Notes: a model not told the origin generated them from the letters alone. A stretch of DNA of 64,000 nt from Streptomyces djakartensis (GCF_014651075.1 NZ_BMWE01000001.1:496001-560000); one strand, 5' to 3'. Numbered from the stretch's first letter, positions 29,563-39,542 are shown. Made by a program: numbers and translations.

Positions 29563-29826
29563 GAGCCTCGGCCTCCTTCCGGGTGATTCGGACCGCGCGG
29601 ACCCGAAGGAGGACTGGGGAAAACGAAACGCCCCGGCGCAAGCGCACGGGGCGTAGCTCGACCGGTTTCACACCCGCACGGGGCGCGGAATCCGGGAGCT
29701 TCTCCTGTGTCACCTGCGCGGGCCGTCCGCCGTTCAGCGGATCCTTCGGCCACCGCGCCCTCGTCGGAGCGCGCGGTAACGACCAGCGGTCTTTGGCTTC
29801 TGTAGGAGGGTACGGGAACGGGTCGC
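29563..29826 (-). promoter_or_regulatory. Ribosomal L10 leader with attenuator hairpin
   Basis: Between the promoter element and rplJ lies a GC-rich leader in the expected place for the L10-binding leader RNA. On the minus strand ACGCCCCG (29654-29647) pairs with CGGGGCGT (29635-29628), and the hairpin is immediately followed by TTTCGTTTT. A hairpin plus T-rich run is a true intrinsic-terminator shape, unusual in this genome, and would act as an attenuator about 65 bases before the rplJ start. Confidence 0.6.
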
Positions 29827-29832
29827 TGTCAA
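29827..29832 (-). promoter_or_regulatory. -35 element of the rplJL promoter
   Basis: A consensus TTGACA reads on the minus strand at 29832-29827. The matching -10 is not clear; candidate hexamers 17-20 bases downstream (in CCTCCTACAG) are poor. Confidence 0.45.
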
Positions 29833-29854
29833 GCAAATCCGCCCGTACCGGAGA

Positions 29855-30679
29855 TCAGCTCGCGTCCAGTCCCTTGAACATGTCGGCCAGGTCCGCGACG
29901 TCCTTGGCCGGCGGGGCCTCGACGTTCACCGGCTTGTTGTAGTCGAGGAAGGTGATGGTCATGTCGAGCGGACCCTTGTCGGCGTCGCCCTTCATGCGGA
30001 ACTGCTTGGTGTGGTCATCGCCGTCGACCCACATGTCCATGGTGAGCTTGTCGACGCCGAGCTTCTCGTACTGCTTGATGCTCTTCTCGCGCTGCTCGCG
30101 GACGGCCGCCTTCTCGTCCTTGAGGGACGCGCGGAGGTCCTTGAGCGTGACCGTGCCCGTGTAGTGGGTCGTCTCGACGCCGTCGACCTTCTCGGAGCCG
30201 ACTTCCTTCACGTCCTTGGCCCCGGCGAGGAAGCCGGACTCCGCCGCCGGGTTCTGCTCGGCCTGGCTCGTGGTCCCCATCTGGTCGAGGTCCTTGCCGG
30301 CCTTGGTCTTGGACAGGTCGAACTTCATCCAGCTCTTGCCGTCCATCTGCTTGGCCATGTCGGCTCCGCCGATGTACATGGCCTTGTCGACGAGACGGAT
30401 CTCCACGGCCTCGGTGGCTCCCTTGTCGGGCGCCGTCATCTTCATGCTCATGGCCACCGAGGGCTTCAGGCGCATGGAGGCCTCACCCTTGACGCGGCCC
30501 TCCCCCGGCGCCGTGCCGCTCAGGCGGTAGTGGAGGGACGTGATGTCCTCCGTGTTCTTCGCCGCCTTGGCGACGGCGGCCGCGGGTGTCATCTCCGGCG
30601 ACTTGTCGGCCCCGCAGGAGACCGCGCCGGCGGCGAGCAGCAGAGCGCCGAGACCGGCGGCGGGTATGGACGTCCTCAT
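29855..30679 (-). CDS. Lipoprotein, LppX/LprG-like fold
   Basis: 274 residues. It starts at 30679 (GGGGGGAA upstream) with a lipoprotein signal peptide ending AAGAVSC, so Cys22 would be lipidated and the protein anchored outside the membrane. The body alternates strands typical of the LolA/LppX_LprAFG-type lipid-carrier fold: [51 protein letters not shown] and [18 protein letters not shown] related lipoprotein gene lies just upstream at 30775. A lipid-handling or envelope role is inferred from fold. Confidence 0.8.
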   Translation of the reverse strand: MRTSIPAAGLGALLLAAGAVSCGADKSPEMTPAAAVAKAAKNTEDITSLHYRLSGTAPGEGRVKGEASMRLKPSVAMSMKMTAPDKGATEAVEIRLVDKAMYIGGADMAKQMDGKSWMKFDLSKTKAGKDLDQMGTTSQAEQNPAAESGFLAGAKDVKEVGSEKVDGVETTHYTGTVTLKDLRASLKDEKAAVREQREKSIKQYEKLGVDKLTMDMWVDGDDHTKQFRMKGDADKGPLDMTITFLDYNKPVNVEAPPAKDVADLADMFKGLDAS

Positions 30680-30774
30680 CGATTCCCCCCAAGGAATACA
30701 GGTGTTGCCTTCACAGCAAGGTCGTGAGCCTATCCCAGACGGGCACAAGTGATCTATCCGGATTGACGGCGGCC

Positions 30775-31632
30775 TCAGGGCGTACCGGCATGCTTGCCCA
30801 CCAGCTCCTCGAAGTCCGCCGTGTCGGACAACGGGGGCCGCTCGGCCCGGGCTCGTGCGCCGTAGTCACCGTAGTGCGCGGTCTGGGTCATCCGGCCCGC
30901 CGTCATCTCCGCCTTCTCCACCTTCTTGACCAGCAGGTTCCGCTCGTCGATCCAGATGTCGACGGTCTCGGCGGTGACGCCGGCCTCGGTGAGCCGCTTC
31001 TTCAGGGCGGGGTCGGTGACGTCGGCGGTGGCGACGGTGCCGGAGTAGTGCGCGGCGGTCCGGCCGCGCACGGTCTCCTCGCCGGCCTTCCTGACGTCCT
31101 CGCAGGCCAGCAGCAGCCGCACGGACTGGTTGGGGGTGGTGCGGCGCATCTGGTCGCCGAGGTGGGCGCCGGAACCGCCGGCGAGGGCCCTGAGGTCGTC
31201 GTACGCGTACCGGATCCAGCGTTTGCCACCGGCCCGCGCGGCGAACTCCTCGCCCATCCGCGCGTAGTAGGCGTCCGGCAGGTAGCGCGCCTCCATCGAG
31301 GTGGTGCCGAGCCCGCGCAGGGTGTCGGCGAGGGTGCCGCCGGTGTACCTGATGGTCATGGTGCCCGTGATGCCATCGCCCCAGGCGAGGATGCCGTCGG
31401 CGGTCATGGACATCAGCTCGCCCATGGTCATCGTCGACTCGACCCGGGCGGACCGGGCCCGCTCGGTGGCGCGCTCGGCGGCGCGCAGGGCCGTCAGGGA
31501 CCTGCCGCGGGAGGCGCGCTGCTCCTCGCCGGGGCGGTCGGAGGACTCCGGGGAGGTACAGGCGGCCAGTGCCGTCAGCGCGGTCGCCACCGCGAGCGCC
31601 AGTCCCGCACGGCGCATGGTCGTGCCCTGCAT
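30775..31632 (-). CDS. Lipoprotein, LppX/LprG-like fold (second copy)
   Basis: 285 residues from the ATG at 31632 (GGGGGACGT upstream; ATG at 31617 is an alternative). The signal peptide ends LTALAACTS with a lipobox cysteine. The mature protein follows the same plan as its neighbour at 29855: an early helix [19 protein letters not shown], strands with [39 protein letters not shown] and [19 protein letters not shown]. The pair probably arose by duplication and sits between rplJ and rplA, as recalled for S. coelicolor. Confidence 0.78.
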   Translation of the reverse strand: MQGTTMRRAGLALAVATALTALAACTSPESSDRPGEEQRASRGRSLTALRAAERATERARSARVESTMTMGELMSMTADGILAWGDGITGTMTIRYTGGTLADTLRGLGTTSMEARYLPDAYYARMGEEFAARAGGKRWIRYAYDDLRALAGGSGAHLGDQMRRTTPNQSVRLLLACEDVRKAGEETVRGRTAAHYSGTVATADVTDPALKKRLTEAGVTAETVDIWIDERNLLVKKVEKAEMTAGRMTQTAHYGDYGARARAERPPLSDTADFEELVGKHAGTP

Positions 31633-31701
31633 ACGTCCCCCGTTCGTATCCCGTGCCCGCACGTTAACCCAGGCCACCGGCGTACGTACCGGAAAAGGGA
31701 A

Positions 31702-31734
31702 CGGGCCCCGCACCTGTGAGAGGTGCGGGGCCCG
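31702..31734 (-). terminator. Terminator of rplKA
   Basis: CGGGCCCCGCACCT (31702-31715) pairs perfectly with 31721-31734 around GTGAG, 26 bases after the rplA stop. Confidence 0.85.
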
Positions 31735-31759
31735 TGACCGGTTGGGTGAGCCTGGAGGC

Positions 31760-32485
31760 TCAGACCGCCGCCGGGTCCTCCTCGACGAGGAGGTTGCGGG
31801 TGCGGTTCGGGTCGACCGGGATGCCGGGGCCCATGGTGGTGCTGACCGCGGCCTTCTTGATGTAGCGGCCCTTGGCGGCGGACGGCTTCAGACGGAGGAT
31901 CTCCTCCAGGGCCGCACCGTAGTTCTCCACCAGCTTGGTGTCGTCGAACGACGTCTTGCCGATGATGAAGTGCAGGTTCGAGTGCTTGTCGACGCGGAAC
32001 TCGATCTTGCCGCCCTTGATCTCGGTGACGGCCTTGGCGGTGTCGGGGGTGACGGTGCCGGTCTTCGGGTTCGGCATCAGACCACGCGGACCGAGCACGC
32101 GGCCGAGGCGGCCGACCTTGCCCATGAGGTCCGGGGTGGCGACGACGGCGTCGAAGTCCAGGCGGCCCTTCGACACCTCGTCGATCAGCTCGTCGGCGCC
32201 GACGATGTCGGCGCCCGCGGCACGCGCGGCCTCGGCACGGTCGCCGGTCGCGAAGACCAGGACCCGGGCGGTCTTACCGGTGCCGTGCGGGAGGTTCACG
32301 GTGCCACGGACCATCTGGTCGGCCTTGCGCGGGTCGACACCCAGACGGAAGGCGACCTCGACGGTGCCGTCGAACTTGGTCGTGGAGGTCTCCTTGGCGA
32401 GACGGACGGCCTCGAGCGGGGCGTAGAGCTTCTCCCGGTCGACCTTGGCGTCCGCAGCGCGAAGGGACTTGCTGCGCTTGCTCAC
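31760..32485 (-). CDS. rplA: Ribosomal protein L1
   Basis: 241 residues. L1 forms the mobile stalk near the ribosomal E site. It contains [37 protein letters not shown] and the signature [19 protein letters not shown]. It lies 77 bases after rplK. L1 commonly represses its own operon by binding the leader, but no site was identified here. Confidence 0.98.
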   Translation of the reverse strand: MSKRSKSLRAADAKVDREKLYAPLEAVRLAKETSTTKFDGTVEVAFRLGVDPRKADQMVRGTVNLPHGTGKTARVLVFATGDRAEAARAAGADIVGADELIDEVSKGRLDFDAVVATPDLMGKVGRLGRVLGPRGLMPNPKTGTVTPDTAKAVTEIKGGKIEFRVDKHSNLHFIIGKTSFDDTKLVENYGAALEEILRLKPSAAKGRYIKKAAVSTTMGPGIPVDPNRTRNLLVEEDPAAV

Positions 32486-32562
32486 TGCTGCTCCTGTGGG
32501 TTCTTAGGAGTCGTGGTCCGGGCCGAGCAGGCCCTGCCACTTCTGCTGATGGAGGTTGGGGC

Positions 32563-32997
32563 TCAGCCCTCGACCGTGACGCCCATGGAACGGGCGGTGC
32601 CGGCGATGATCTTCTCGGCGGCGTCCAGGTCGTTGGCGTTGAGGTCGGGCATCTTGGTCGTGGCGATCTCACGGACCTGGTCACGCGTGATCTTCGCGAC
32701 CTTGGTCTTGTGCGGCTCGCCGGAGCCCTTCTCGATGCCCGCGGCCTTGAGGATCATCTTGGCGGCCGGCGGGGTCTTGGTGATGAAGGTGAAGGAACGG
32801 TCCTCGTAGACCGTGATCTCCACCGGGATGACCCAGCCACGCTGCGACTCGGTCGCGGCGTTGTAGGCCTTGCAGAACTCCATGATGTTCACGCCGTGCT
32901 GACCCAGCGCGGGGCCGACCGGCGGAGCCGGGTTGGCCGCACCGGCCTGGATCTGGAGCTTGATGAGCCCCGTGACCTTCTTCTTCTTGGGAGGCAT
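32563..32997 (-). CDS. rplK: Ribosomal protein L11
   Basis: 144 residues from the ATG at 32997; the longer frame upstream is spurious. L11 binds the GTPase-associated centre of 23S rRNA, the thiostrepton site. It begins [20 protein letters not shown], contains [19 protein letters not shown] with the conserved prolines, and ends [20 protein letters not shown]. In Streptomyces it is also needed for RelA activation. Confidence 0.98.
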   Translation of the reverse strand: MPPKKKKVTGLIKLQIQAGAANPAPPVGPALGQHGVNIMEFCKAYNAATESQRGWVIPVEITVYEDRSFTFITKTPPAAKMILKAAGIEKGSGEPHKTKVAKITRDQVREIATTKMPDLNANDLDAAEKIIAGTARSMGVTVEG

Positions 32998-33053
32998 TTC
33001 GGGTCCTCTCCCGTTTCTTCGTCGATTTCCGAGTGCCCGAAGGCAACCGCACA

Positions 33054-33081
33054 ACCCTAACGGCTAGGCTCGCGCGTCTAA
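33054..33081 (-). promoter_or_regulatory. Candidate promoter of rplKA
   Basis: On the minus strand TTAGAC (33081-33076) and TAGGGT (33059-33054) are separated by 16 bases, about 57 bases before the rplK start and after the nusG terminator. Confidence 0.5.
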
Positions 33082-33089
33082 AAACCGAG

Positions 33090-33122
33090 CAGGTCAGACA
33101 GGCTGTGAGCCCGTCTGACCTG
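33090..33122 (-). terminator. Terminator after nusG
   Basis: CAGGTCAGAC (33090-33099) pairs perfectly with 33113-33122, 25 bases after the nusG stop. Confidence 0.7.
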
Positions 33123-33146
33123 GCCGGTGGCTCTGTCGCAGAAGAG

Positions 33147-33971
33147 TCAGTTCTTCTGGATCTGATCGAAGCTCAGCTCGACCGGGGTCTCACGACCGAA
33201 GATCTCCACGAGCCCCTTGACCTTCTTCGAGTCCGGGTTGATCTCGTTGATGGTCGCCTGCAGCGTGGCGAACGGGCCGTCGGTGACGGTGACCGAGTCG
33301 CCGACCTCGAAGTCCAGCACCTGGACCTCGACCTTGCGCTGCGGAGCCGGCTTGCCCTCGGACTCGGCGGCCTCGCGGGCGGCCTTCTCCTCGGCCTCGG
33401 GGGCGAGCATCTTGACGATCTCGTCCAGCGTCAGCGGGTACGGGTCGTAGGCGTTGCCCACGAAGCCGGTGACACCGGGGGTGTTGCGGACGACGCCCCA
33501 GGACTCGTTCGTCAGGTCCATGCGGACCAGGACGTAGCCCGGGAGCTTGTTCTGCTTGATGTTCTTCCGCTCGCCGTTCTTGATCTGGACGATCTCTTCC
33601 TCGGGCACCTCGGCCTGGTAGATGAAGTCCTCGACGTTCAGCGAGACGGCGCGCTGCTCCAGGTTGGCCTTCACGCGCTTCTCGTAGCCCGCGTAGGTGT
33701 GGATGACGTACCACTCACCGGGCAGGCCGCGCAGTTCCTCGCGGAGCTTCTCGATCGGGTCGCGGTCGTCCTCGACCTCTTCCTCGGGCTCGTCCGCGGC
33801 CTCTTCGCCGGTCTCGGTCTCCGCCTCGGGGGCGTCGTCCGCGGCGGCGTCGGCAGCCTCGACCTCGGCGGAGGCGTCGGTGTCCTCGCTGTCCGTGCCC
33901 TCGACGGCGTCGAGCTCGTCCTCGACGGACTCGACAGGCTCGATGGCGTCGTTCACGTTCGGGTCAGACAC
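33147..33971 (-). CDS. nusG: Transcription factor NusG
   Basis: 274 residues from a GTG at 33971. The first 95 or so residues are an acidic, disordered extension (Glu/Asp/Ala-rich), usual in Streptomyces and absent in E. coli. The NGN domain begins at [20 protein letters not shown] and contains [15 protein letters not shown] and [12 protein letters not shown]; the KOW domain follows with [19 protein letters not shown] and ends VELSFDQI. NusG modulates RNA polymerase pausing and couples to Rho and the ribosome. secE is directly upstream. Confidence 0.98.
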   Translation of the reverse strand: MSDPNVNDAIEPVESVEDELDAVEGTDSEDTDASAEVEAADAAADDAPEAETETGEEAADEPEEEVEDDRDPIEKLREELRGLPGEWYVIHTYAGYEKRVKANLEQRAVSLNVEDFIYQAEVPEEEIVQIKNGERKNIKQNKLPGYVLVRMDLTNESWGVVRNTPGVTGFVGNAYDPYPLTLDEIVKMLAPEAEEKAAREAAESEGKPAPQRKVEVQVLDFEVGDSVTVTDGPFATLQATINEINPDSKKVKGLVEIFGRETPVELSFDQIQKN

Positions 33972-34051
33972 GGTGGCTGCTTCTTCCTGGATACATAGGG
34001 GTGGAACATGCGAAAGGAGCGCCGGGTACCTCGGCGCTCTTCGCTGGCTGC

Positions 34052-34336
34052 TCAGCCGAACACGTACTTGGCGGCGTGGCTGAGACCATAGTCAATCACG
34101 GTGACCAGGCCGATCATGATGACGACGAAGATGATCACTACGGTCGTGTACGTCGTCAGCTGGTTGCGGGTCGGCCAGACGACCTTCCGCAGCTCCGCGA
34201 TGATCTGGCGGTAGAAGAGGGCAAGACGCTTCAGCGGGCCCTTCTTGCCGCGCTTGCCGCCCTTGCGGGTCTTCTTGGACTCCGGCGCCTCGTCCTGGGC
34301 ATCAGGCATGTCGATGGAGCCCACGGCGTCCGTCAC
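34052..34336 (-). CDS. secE: Preprotein translocase subunit SecE
   Basis: 94 residues. A basic N-terminal region ([20 protein letters not shown]) precedes the conserved amphipathic helix [20 protein letters not shown] and a single membrane segment [20 protein letters not shown]. SecE clamps SecY in the protein-conducting channel. It is followed by nusG 80 bases downstream and preceded by tRNA-Trp, the arrangement normal for Streptomyces. Confidence 0.97.
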   Translation of the reverse strand: MTDAVGSIDMPDAQDEAPESKKTRKGGKRGKKGPLKRLALFYRQIIAELRKVVWPTRNQLTTYTTVVIIFVVIMIGLVTVIDYGLSHAAKYVFG

Positions 34337-34444
34337 TCGTCCTCACCTGATTCCGGGTCGTGGCCGTGCCGCGCCCGGTCTGAGCCGCACGGCGGTGCAT
34401 TGCTGTACGTACATGCGCACACATCCTGGCGAAGGTGTGTGTAG

Positions 34445-34517
34445 CAGGGCCGGAGGGACTTGAACCCCCAACCGCTGGTTTTGGAGACCAGTGCTCTACC
34501 AATTGAGCTACGACCCT
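34445..34517 (-). tRNA. tRNA-Trp (CCA)
   Basis: Minus-strand cloverleaf: acceptor AGGGTCG/CGGCCCT, D arm GTAGCTCAATTGGTAGAGC, anticodon stem CTGGT with loop containing CCA, and T arm with GGTTCAAGTCC; discriminator G. CCA is not encoded. It lies upstream of secE. Confidence 0.97.
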
Positions 34518-34823
34518 TTGTGTGTCCCCCAACGTACCGCATCCGTCCGGATGCTTGGTGTGCACCGAATGGGCGCGGGCCGCTGATGGCCAACGAGGTG
34601 AGAGTGTACGTGCTCTGCGCCCGGTCGTCGAACAGATACGGCTCGCGGGGAGGGCTCGTTGGCCGGAGATCGTCGGGTGGGCGGGAGGCGGGAGCCGGGA
34701 TTTCACCTGAAGATCGTCCAGGTCGGGCGGGCGATCCGGACTGTTGTTCTGGGATTTGCCCGACGTTGTTCAGTCTGTGAAACCCCCGTGCCGCGTGCGT
34801 TTCCGGTCTGAAACGATGGGGCC

Positions 34824-36050
34824 ATGAGCGCTGCAACCCCTCCCACCGAGCGCCGGGTCTCCGCCCGAGTCGGCGCGATCTCCGAGTCCGCCACCCTCGC
34901 CGTGGACGCCAAGGCCAAGGCCCTCAAGGCCGCAGGGCGGCCGGTGATCGGCTTCGGCGCCGGTGAGCCCGACTTCCCGACGCCGGACTACATCGTCGAG
35001 GCCGCGATCGAGGCCTGCAAGAACCCGAAGTTCCACCGCTACACGCCGGCCGGCGGCCTCCCCGAGCTGAAGGCCGCGATCGCCGCGAAGACCCTGCGCG
35101 ACTCGGGCTACGAGGTCGACGTCTCGCAGATCCTGGTCACCAACGGCGGCAAGCAGGCCATCTACGAGGCCTTCGCCGCGATCCTGGACCCGGGCGACGA
35201 GGTCATCGTGCCCGCGCCGTACTGGACGACGTACCCGGAGTCGATTCGGCTGGCCGGGGGTGTCCCGGTGGAGGTCGTCGCCGACGAGACGACCGGCTAC
35301 CGGGTGACCGTCGAGCAGCTCGAGGCGGCCCGTACGGAGAAGACGAAGGTCGTCCTGTTCGTCTCTCCGTCGAACCCGACCGGCGCGGTCTACAGCGAGC
35401 AGGAGACCGAGGCGATCGGCCGCTGGATCGTCGAGCACGGCCTGTGGGTCATGACCGACGAGATCTACGAGCACCTGGTCTACGGCGACGCCTCCGCCGT
35501 GTCGCTGCCGGCGGTGCTGCCGGAGCTGCGCGACAAGTGCGTCGTGGTGAACGGTGTCGCGAAGACGTACGCGATGACCGGCTGGCGGGTCGGGTGGATC
35601 ATCGGCCCGAAGGACGTGGTCAAGGCGGCGACGAACCTGCAGTCGCACGCCACGTCGAACGTGTCGAACGTCGCGCAGGCCGCCGCGCTGGCCGCCGTCT
35701 CCGGCGACCTGGACGCCGTCGCGAAGATGCGTGAGGCGTTCGACCGGCGCCGCAAGACGATCGTGCGGATGCTGAACGAGATCGACGGTGTGGTGTGCCC
35801 GGAGCCGGAGGGCGCGTTCTACGCCTACCCCTCGGTGAAGGCGCTGGTCGGCAAGGAGATCCGGGGGCGCCGGCCGCAGGACACGGTCGAGCTGGCCGCG
35901 CTGATCCTGGAGGAGGCCGAGGTCGCGGTGGTGCCCGGTGAGGCCTTCGGTACGCCCGGGTATCTGCGGCTGTCGTACGCGCTGGGCGACGAGGACCTGG
36001 TGGAGGGCGTGAGCCGGCTCCAGAAGCTGCTGGCGGAGGCCAAGGACTGA
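34824..36050 (+). CDS. aspC: Pyridoxal-phosphate aspartate aminotransferase
   Basis: 408 residues, class I aminotransferase of the aspartate/prephenate type, converting aspartate and 2-oxoglutarate to oxaloacetate and glutamate. Visible are [13 protein letters not shown] near the N-terminus, [10 protein letters not shown] (cofactor phosphate contact), the NPTG-type motif [10 protein letters not shown], the Asp of [11 protein letters not shown], and the Schiff-base lysine in [16 protein letters not shown]. The gene faces away from secE and is followed by a strong terminator. Confidence 0.93.
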   Translation: MSAATPPTERRVSARVGAISESATLAVDAKAKALKAAGRPVIGFGAGEPDFPTPDYIVEAAIEACKNPKFHRYTPAGGLPELKAAIAAKTLRDSGYEVDVSQILVTNGGKQAIYEAFAAILDPGDEVIVPAPYWTTYPESIRLAGGVPVEVVADETTGYRVTVEQLEAARTEKTKVVLFVSPSNPTGAVYSEQETEAIGRWIVEHGLWVMTDEIYEHLVYGDASAVSLPAVLPELRDKCVVVNGVAKTYAMTGWRVGWIIGPKDVVKAATNLQSHATSNVSNVAQAAALAAVSGDLDAVAKMREAFDRRRKTIVRMLNEIDGVVCPEPEGAFYAYPSVKALVGKEIRGRRPQDTVELAALILEEAEVAVVPGEAFGTPGYLRLSYALGDEDLVEGVSRLQKLLAEAKD

Positions 36051-36070
36051 CTCTGCTCACGTGAGTAGTG

Positions 36071-36109
36071 AGAGCGGGCCGCTCCCCTTTGGCGGGAGCG
36101 GCCCGCTCT
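36071..36109 (+). terminator. Terminator after the aminotransferase gene
   Basis: AGAGCGGGCCGCTCCC (36071-36086) pairs perfectly with 36094-36109, 20 bases after the stop. Confidence 0.9.
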
Positions 36110-36187
36110 GTCGTGTGCGCGTGCGAGCAAGACCACGTTCGGGCAAACAGCTACCGGGACGGCTGAGACGTACGGCAGGATCTTGGG

Positions 36188-37219
36188 ATGGAGCGTGTAC
36201 GTGATGTCTCTGAGCTGCCGAAAGCCCATCTGCACCTGCACTTCACCGGGTCGATGCGGCCCACGACCGTGCTGGAACTGGCCGACAAGCACGGGGTGCG
36301 GCTGCCCGAGTCGCTGACCGAGGCGCTGGCCGGCGGGGAGCCGCCGAGACTGCGGGCGACGGACGAACGGGGCTGGTTCCGCTTTCAGCGGCTGTACGAC
36401 GCGGCGCGCTCGTGTCTGCGGGAGCCGGAGGACATCCAGCGGCTGGTGCGGGAAGCCGCGGAGGAGGACGTCCGGGACGGCTCCGGGTGGCTGGAGATCC
36501 AGGTCGACCCGACGTCGTACGCGCCGCGGCTGGGCGGGCTGATCCCCGCGCTGGAGATCATCCTGGACGCGGTGGAGACGACGTCGCGGGAGACGGGGCT
36601 CGGGATGCGGGTGCTGGTCGCGGCGAACCGGATGAAGCATCCGCTGGACGCGCGCACACTGGCGCGGCTGGCGGTGCGGTTCGCGGGCCGGGGGGTCGTC
36701 GGGTTCGGTCTGTCCAACGACGAGCGGCGGGGCATGGCGCGCGACTTCGACCGGGCGTTCGCGATCGCCCGGGAGGGCGGGCTGCTGTCGGCACCGCACG
36801 GGGGTGAGCTGACCGGGCCGTCGTCGGTGCGGGACTGTCTGGACGACCTCGGGGCGAACCGGGTGGGGCACGGGGTGCGGGCCGCGGAGGACCCGTGGCT
36901 GCTTCGGCGGTTGGCCGAGCGGGGTGTGACGTGTGAGGTGTGCCCGGCGTCGAACGTGGCGCTCGGGGTGTACGAGAAGCCGGAGGACGTGCCGCTGCGG
37001 ACGCTGTTCGAGGCGGGGGTTCCGATGGCGCTGGGCGCGGACGACCCGCTGCTGTTCGGCTCTCGGCTTGCCGCGCAGTACGAGATCGCGCGGCGGCATC
37101 ACGGGTTCACGGACGAGGAGCTGGCGGAGCTGGCGCGGCAGTCGGTGCGGGGGTCGGCGGCGCCGGAGGACGTGAAGGCGAAGCTGCTGTCGGGGATCGA
37201 CGACTGGTTGCTGTCGTAG
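36188..37219 (+). CDS. add: Adenosine deaminase family protein
   Basis: 343 residues. Metal and catalytic motifs of the adenosine/AMP deaminase fold are all present: HLHLHFTGSM near residue 17 (HxH), PHGGE (the HAGE-type proton-donor motif) near 200, VGHGV near 225, CPASNVALGVY near 260, and GADDPLLFGS near 285. It would convert adenosine, or a related adenine derivative, to inosine and ammonia in the cytoplasm. Members of this family vary in substrate, so the exact purine is not certain. It follows the aminotransferase on the same strand but behind a terminator. Confidence 0.9.
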   Translation: MERVRDVSELPKAHLHLHFTGSMRPTTVLELADKHGVRLPESLTEALAGGEPPRLRATDERGWFRFQRLYDAARSCLREPEDIQRLVREAAEEDVRDGSGWLEIQVDPTSYAPRLGGLIPALEIILDAVETTSRETGLGMRVLVAANRMKHPLDARTLARLAVRFAGRGVVGFGLSNDERRGMARDFDRAFAIAREGGLLSAPHGGELTGPSSVRDCLDDLGANRVGHGVRAAEDPWLLRRLAERGVTCEVCPASNVALGVYEKPEDVPLRTLFEAGVPMALGADDPLLFGSRLAAQYEIARRHHGFTDEELAELARQSVRGSAAPEDVKAKLLSGIDDWLLS

Positions 37220-37430
37220 CGCGTTGCGCGTGCCGCTGGGTGGTGGGTCGGGGCCGCGCCGGGGGGTGTCCGTCCTCGGAACGGCGCGACTCAGTCGGAT
37301 AACGAGTGACTGGTCCGTTGACGCGCCAACCGCTGCGGGCGGACACCCCCCGACACGTCCCCTTCCGTACGTACGCGGCTGCGGGCGCGTCGTGGCCGCC
37401 CCAACTGCGGGCAGTCGTGGCCGCCCCAGC

Positions 37431-37979
37431 TGCGGGCAATCGTGCCGCTGGGGCGGCACGGGTGGGCGCAGCGGCACCCCGCAACGCCGGGCCGCGAAAC
37501 GCCCCACCCCCAGCACCAACGCCCAGCACCTCGTAACGCCGGCCGCCGCCGTTGCGCAGTCGCCCCGCCGCTGCGGGCAATCGTGCCGCTGGGGCGATGG
37601 GGGTCCCCCCTGCTCGAGCGAAGCCGAGAGCTTGGGGGAGGGTGGGCGCAGCGGCACCCCGCAACGCCGGGCCGCGAAACGCCCCACCCCCCGCACCTAC
37701 GCCGAGCACTTGGAGCGCCGGCCGCCGCCGTTGCGCAGTCGCCCCGCCGCTGCGGGCAGTCGTGCCGCTGGGGCGGCACGGGTGGGCGCAGCGGCACCCC
37801 GCAACGCCGGGCCGCGAAACGCCCCACCCCCAGCACCCACGCCGAGCACCTGGAGCGCAGGCCGCCGCTGCGGGCAGTCGTGCCGCTGGGGCGATGGGGT
37901 CCCAGCCCCCTGCTCGAGCGAAGCCGAGAGCTTGGGGAGGCCGCGGAGCGTCCCGGCCCCCGCACCGACGCCGGGTGCC
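37431..37979. repeat. Cluster of Streptomyces-type intergenic repeats
   Basis: The 760-base gap between the deaminase and murB holds no gene. Four related units begin at 37431, 37572, 37751 and 37869, each opening TGCGGGCA(A/G)TCGTGCCGCT and carrying GTGGGCGCAGCGGCACCCCG. Units 37572 and 37869 contain an extra hairpin-forming insert with CTCGAGCGAAGCCGAGAGC. Long frames across the cluster (minus-strand GVGRFAARRCGVPLR) are artefacts of the repeat. From memory, similar elements occur in many Streptomyces genomes. The stretch 37220-37430 before them shows nothing else. Confidence 0.85.
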
Positions 37980-39034
37980 TACAGGCTGACCCCGATGGTC
38001 ACCGGCTCGTTGACCAGCGTGATCCCGAAGGCCTCGCGGACGCCGGCCACGACCTCGCGGGCCAGGGCCAGCAGGTCCTCCGTGGTCGCGCCGCCCCGGT
38101 TGGTGAGGGCCAGGGTGTGCTTGGTGGAGATGCGGGCGGGACCGTCGCCGTATCCCTTGGTGAAGCCCGCCTTGTCGATCAGCCAGGCCGCGGAGGTCTT
38201 GGTGTGGCCCTCCCCCGCCGGGTACGAGGGAGGCTCGGCCTCGTCGCCGAGCCGCTGCTTCACGCGCGCGCGGAACGTCGCGAAGTCGGCGTCCGTGAGA
38301 ATCGGGTTGGTGAAGAAGGAGCCCGCCGACCAGGTGTCGTGATCCTCGGGGTCCAGGACCATGCCCTTGCCGGCACGCAGCTTGAGGACCGTCTCGCGGG
38401 CCGACGCGAGCGGGACGCGGTCGCCGGGTCCGACGCCGAGAGCGCGGGCCGTCTCGGCGTACTTGAGCGGGCCGGAGAGCCCGTCGGCGTCCTCCAGCCG
38501 GAAGCGGACGCGCAGGACCACGTACCGCTCGGGGTCGGACTTGAAGCGGCTGTGACGGTAGGAGAAGGCGCACTCCGCGTTGGTCAGGGTGACCGTCTCG
38601 CCGGTGCGGCGGTCGTAGGCGACGACCTCGGTGATCGTCGAGGAGACCTCCTGGCCGTACGCCCCGACGTTCTGGATGGGGGTCGCGCCGGCCGAGCCGG
38701 GGATGCCGGCCAGGCACTCGATGCCGGCCAGGCCCGCCTCCACCGTGCGGGTGACGGCGTCGGTCCACACCTCGCCGGCCGCCAGCTCCAGGCTCGTGCC
38801 GTCGAGGGAGTAGCCCTTGGTGGCGATGACTAGGGCGGTGCCCTCGAAGCCCTTGTCACCGATGACCAGGTTCGAGCCGCCGCCGATGAGCAGCAGGGGG
38901 GTGCCCGCCTCGTCGGCTTCGCGGACGACGGCGATCACCTCGTCGTCCGTCGTCGCGGTGACCAGCCGGGTGGCGGGGCCGCCCAGCCGGAAGGTGGTCA
39001 GTGGGGCGAGGGGGGCGTCGTGGAGTTCCTGCAC
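37979..39034 (-). CDS. murB: UDP-N-acetylenolpyruvoylglucosamine reductase
   Basis: 351 residues from a GTG at 39034 (protein begins QELHDAPLAPLTTFRLGG). MurB is the FAD enzyme that reduces UDP-GlcNAc-enolpyruvate to UDP-MurNAc with NADPH in peptidoglycan precursor synthesis. FAD-binding segments GGGSNLVIGDKGF and GIPGSAGATPIQNVGAYGQE are clear, as are the active-site SYRHSRFK (Tyr/Arg) and SAGSFFTNPI (catalytic Ser); the C-terminus has SAAWLIDKAGFTKGY. The 5' end of the long open frame upstream is spurious. Confidence 0.96.
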   Translation of the reverse strand: MQELHDAPLAPLTTFRLGGPATRLVTATTDDEVIAVVREADEAGTPLLLIGGGSNLVIGDKGFEGTALVIATKGYSLDGTSLELAAGEVWTDAVTRTVEAGLAGIECLAGIPGSAGATPIQNVGAYGQEVSSTITEVVAYDRRTGETVTLTNAECAFSYRHSRFKSDPERYVVLRVRFRLEDADGLSGPLKYAETARALGVGPGDRVPLASARETVLKLRAGKGMVLDPEDHDTWSAGSFFTNPILTDADFATFRARVKQRLGDEAEPPSYPAGEGHTKTSAAWLIDKAGFTKGYGDGPARISTKHTLALTNRGGATTEDLLALAREVVAGVREAFGITLVNEPVTIGVSL

Positions 39035-39126
39035 GGGCTCAAGAGTACGAGACGGCGCTGGCGGTCCTCGGCGGGTGTGTGCGGCCCTCGTCGAGGGTGA
39101 CGTGGGCCGCACGCGCAGGGGGGTCG

Positions 39127-39507
39127 TCACGGCAGGCGGCGCAGCGCCTCGGGCCAGGAGATCGGGAGGTCCTCGCTGCTCGCCTGCCAGGTGGTGAAGG
39201 CCGCGTCCCTCATCTGCGGGGCGAGGCCCCGGGAGGCGGGCCCGTGGGCGCCGGCGCGGACGAAGGCCTGGAGTGCGTCCTTCGACTCCCAGGCCGACAG
39301 GGTCCAGAAGGTCCGCCGCAGGGGCTTCGCCCTCAGTGTCGCTCCGTAGGCGCCGGGGCTGCGGCGTACCTGCCGCCAGACGGCGGGGGTACCGGCGAGG
39401 AACCGCAGTGCTCCCCACAGGGTGCGGGTCTCGAAGCGGGAGGCGAAGACGTGCACCTCGGTGTCGCGGGGCGGGGTGTTAGGGACGGTCCAGGGAAGGG
39501 TGGGCAT
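39127..39507 (-). CDS. DUF3291-like / ABM-type small protein
   Basis: 126 residues starting at 39507 with a perfect AGGAGG upstream. It opens PTLPWTVPNTPP and contains EVHVFASRFETRTLWGALRF, RRTFWTLSAWESKDALQAFV, which matches DUF3291 or antibiotic-biosynthesis-monooxygenase-like dimeric ferredoxin-fold proteins. It starts 36 bases after the exporter gene and is probably co-transcribed with it under the TetR regulator. Function unknown; a small accessory oxygenase or binding protein is possible. Confidence 0.8.
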   Translation of the reverse strand: MPTLPWTVPNTPPRDTEVHVFASRFETRTLWGALRFLAGTPAVWRQVRRSPGAYGATLRAKPLRRTFWTLSAWESKDALQAFVRAGAHGPASRGLAPQMRDAAFTTWQASSEDLPISWPEALRRLP

Positions 39508-39542
39508 GTCCGTTCCTCCTTCTGGTCGAGGGTGCGCCGGGG

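Noticed and set aside
35825-37696. Minus-strand 623-residue frame opposite the aminotransferase and deaminase genes
   Set aside because: Shadow of two well-supported plus-strand enzymes extended into the repeat cluster.
37291-37965. Repeated GVGRFAARRCGVPLR-containing protein
   Set aside because: Translation of the intergenic repeat units in several frames; no start signal.
37431-37979. CRISPR array
   Set aside because: Units are long and joined directly with no unique spacers, and no cas genes are present.
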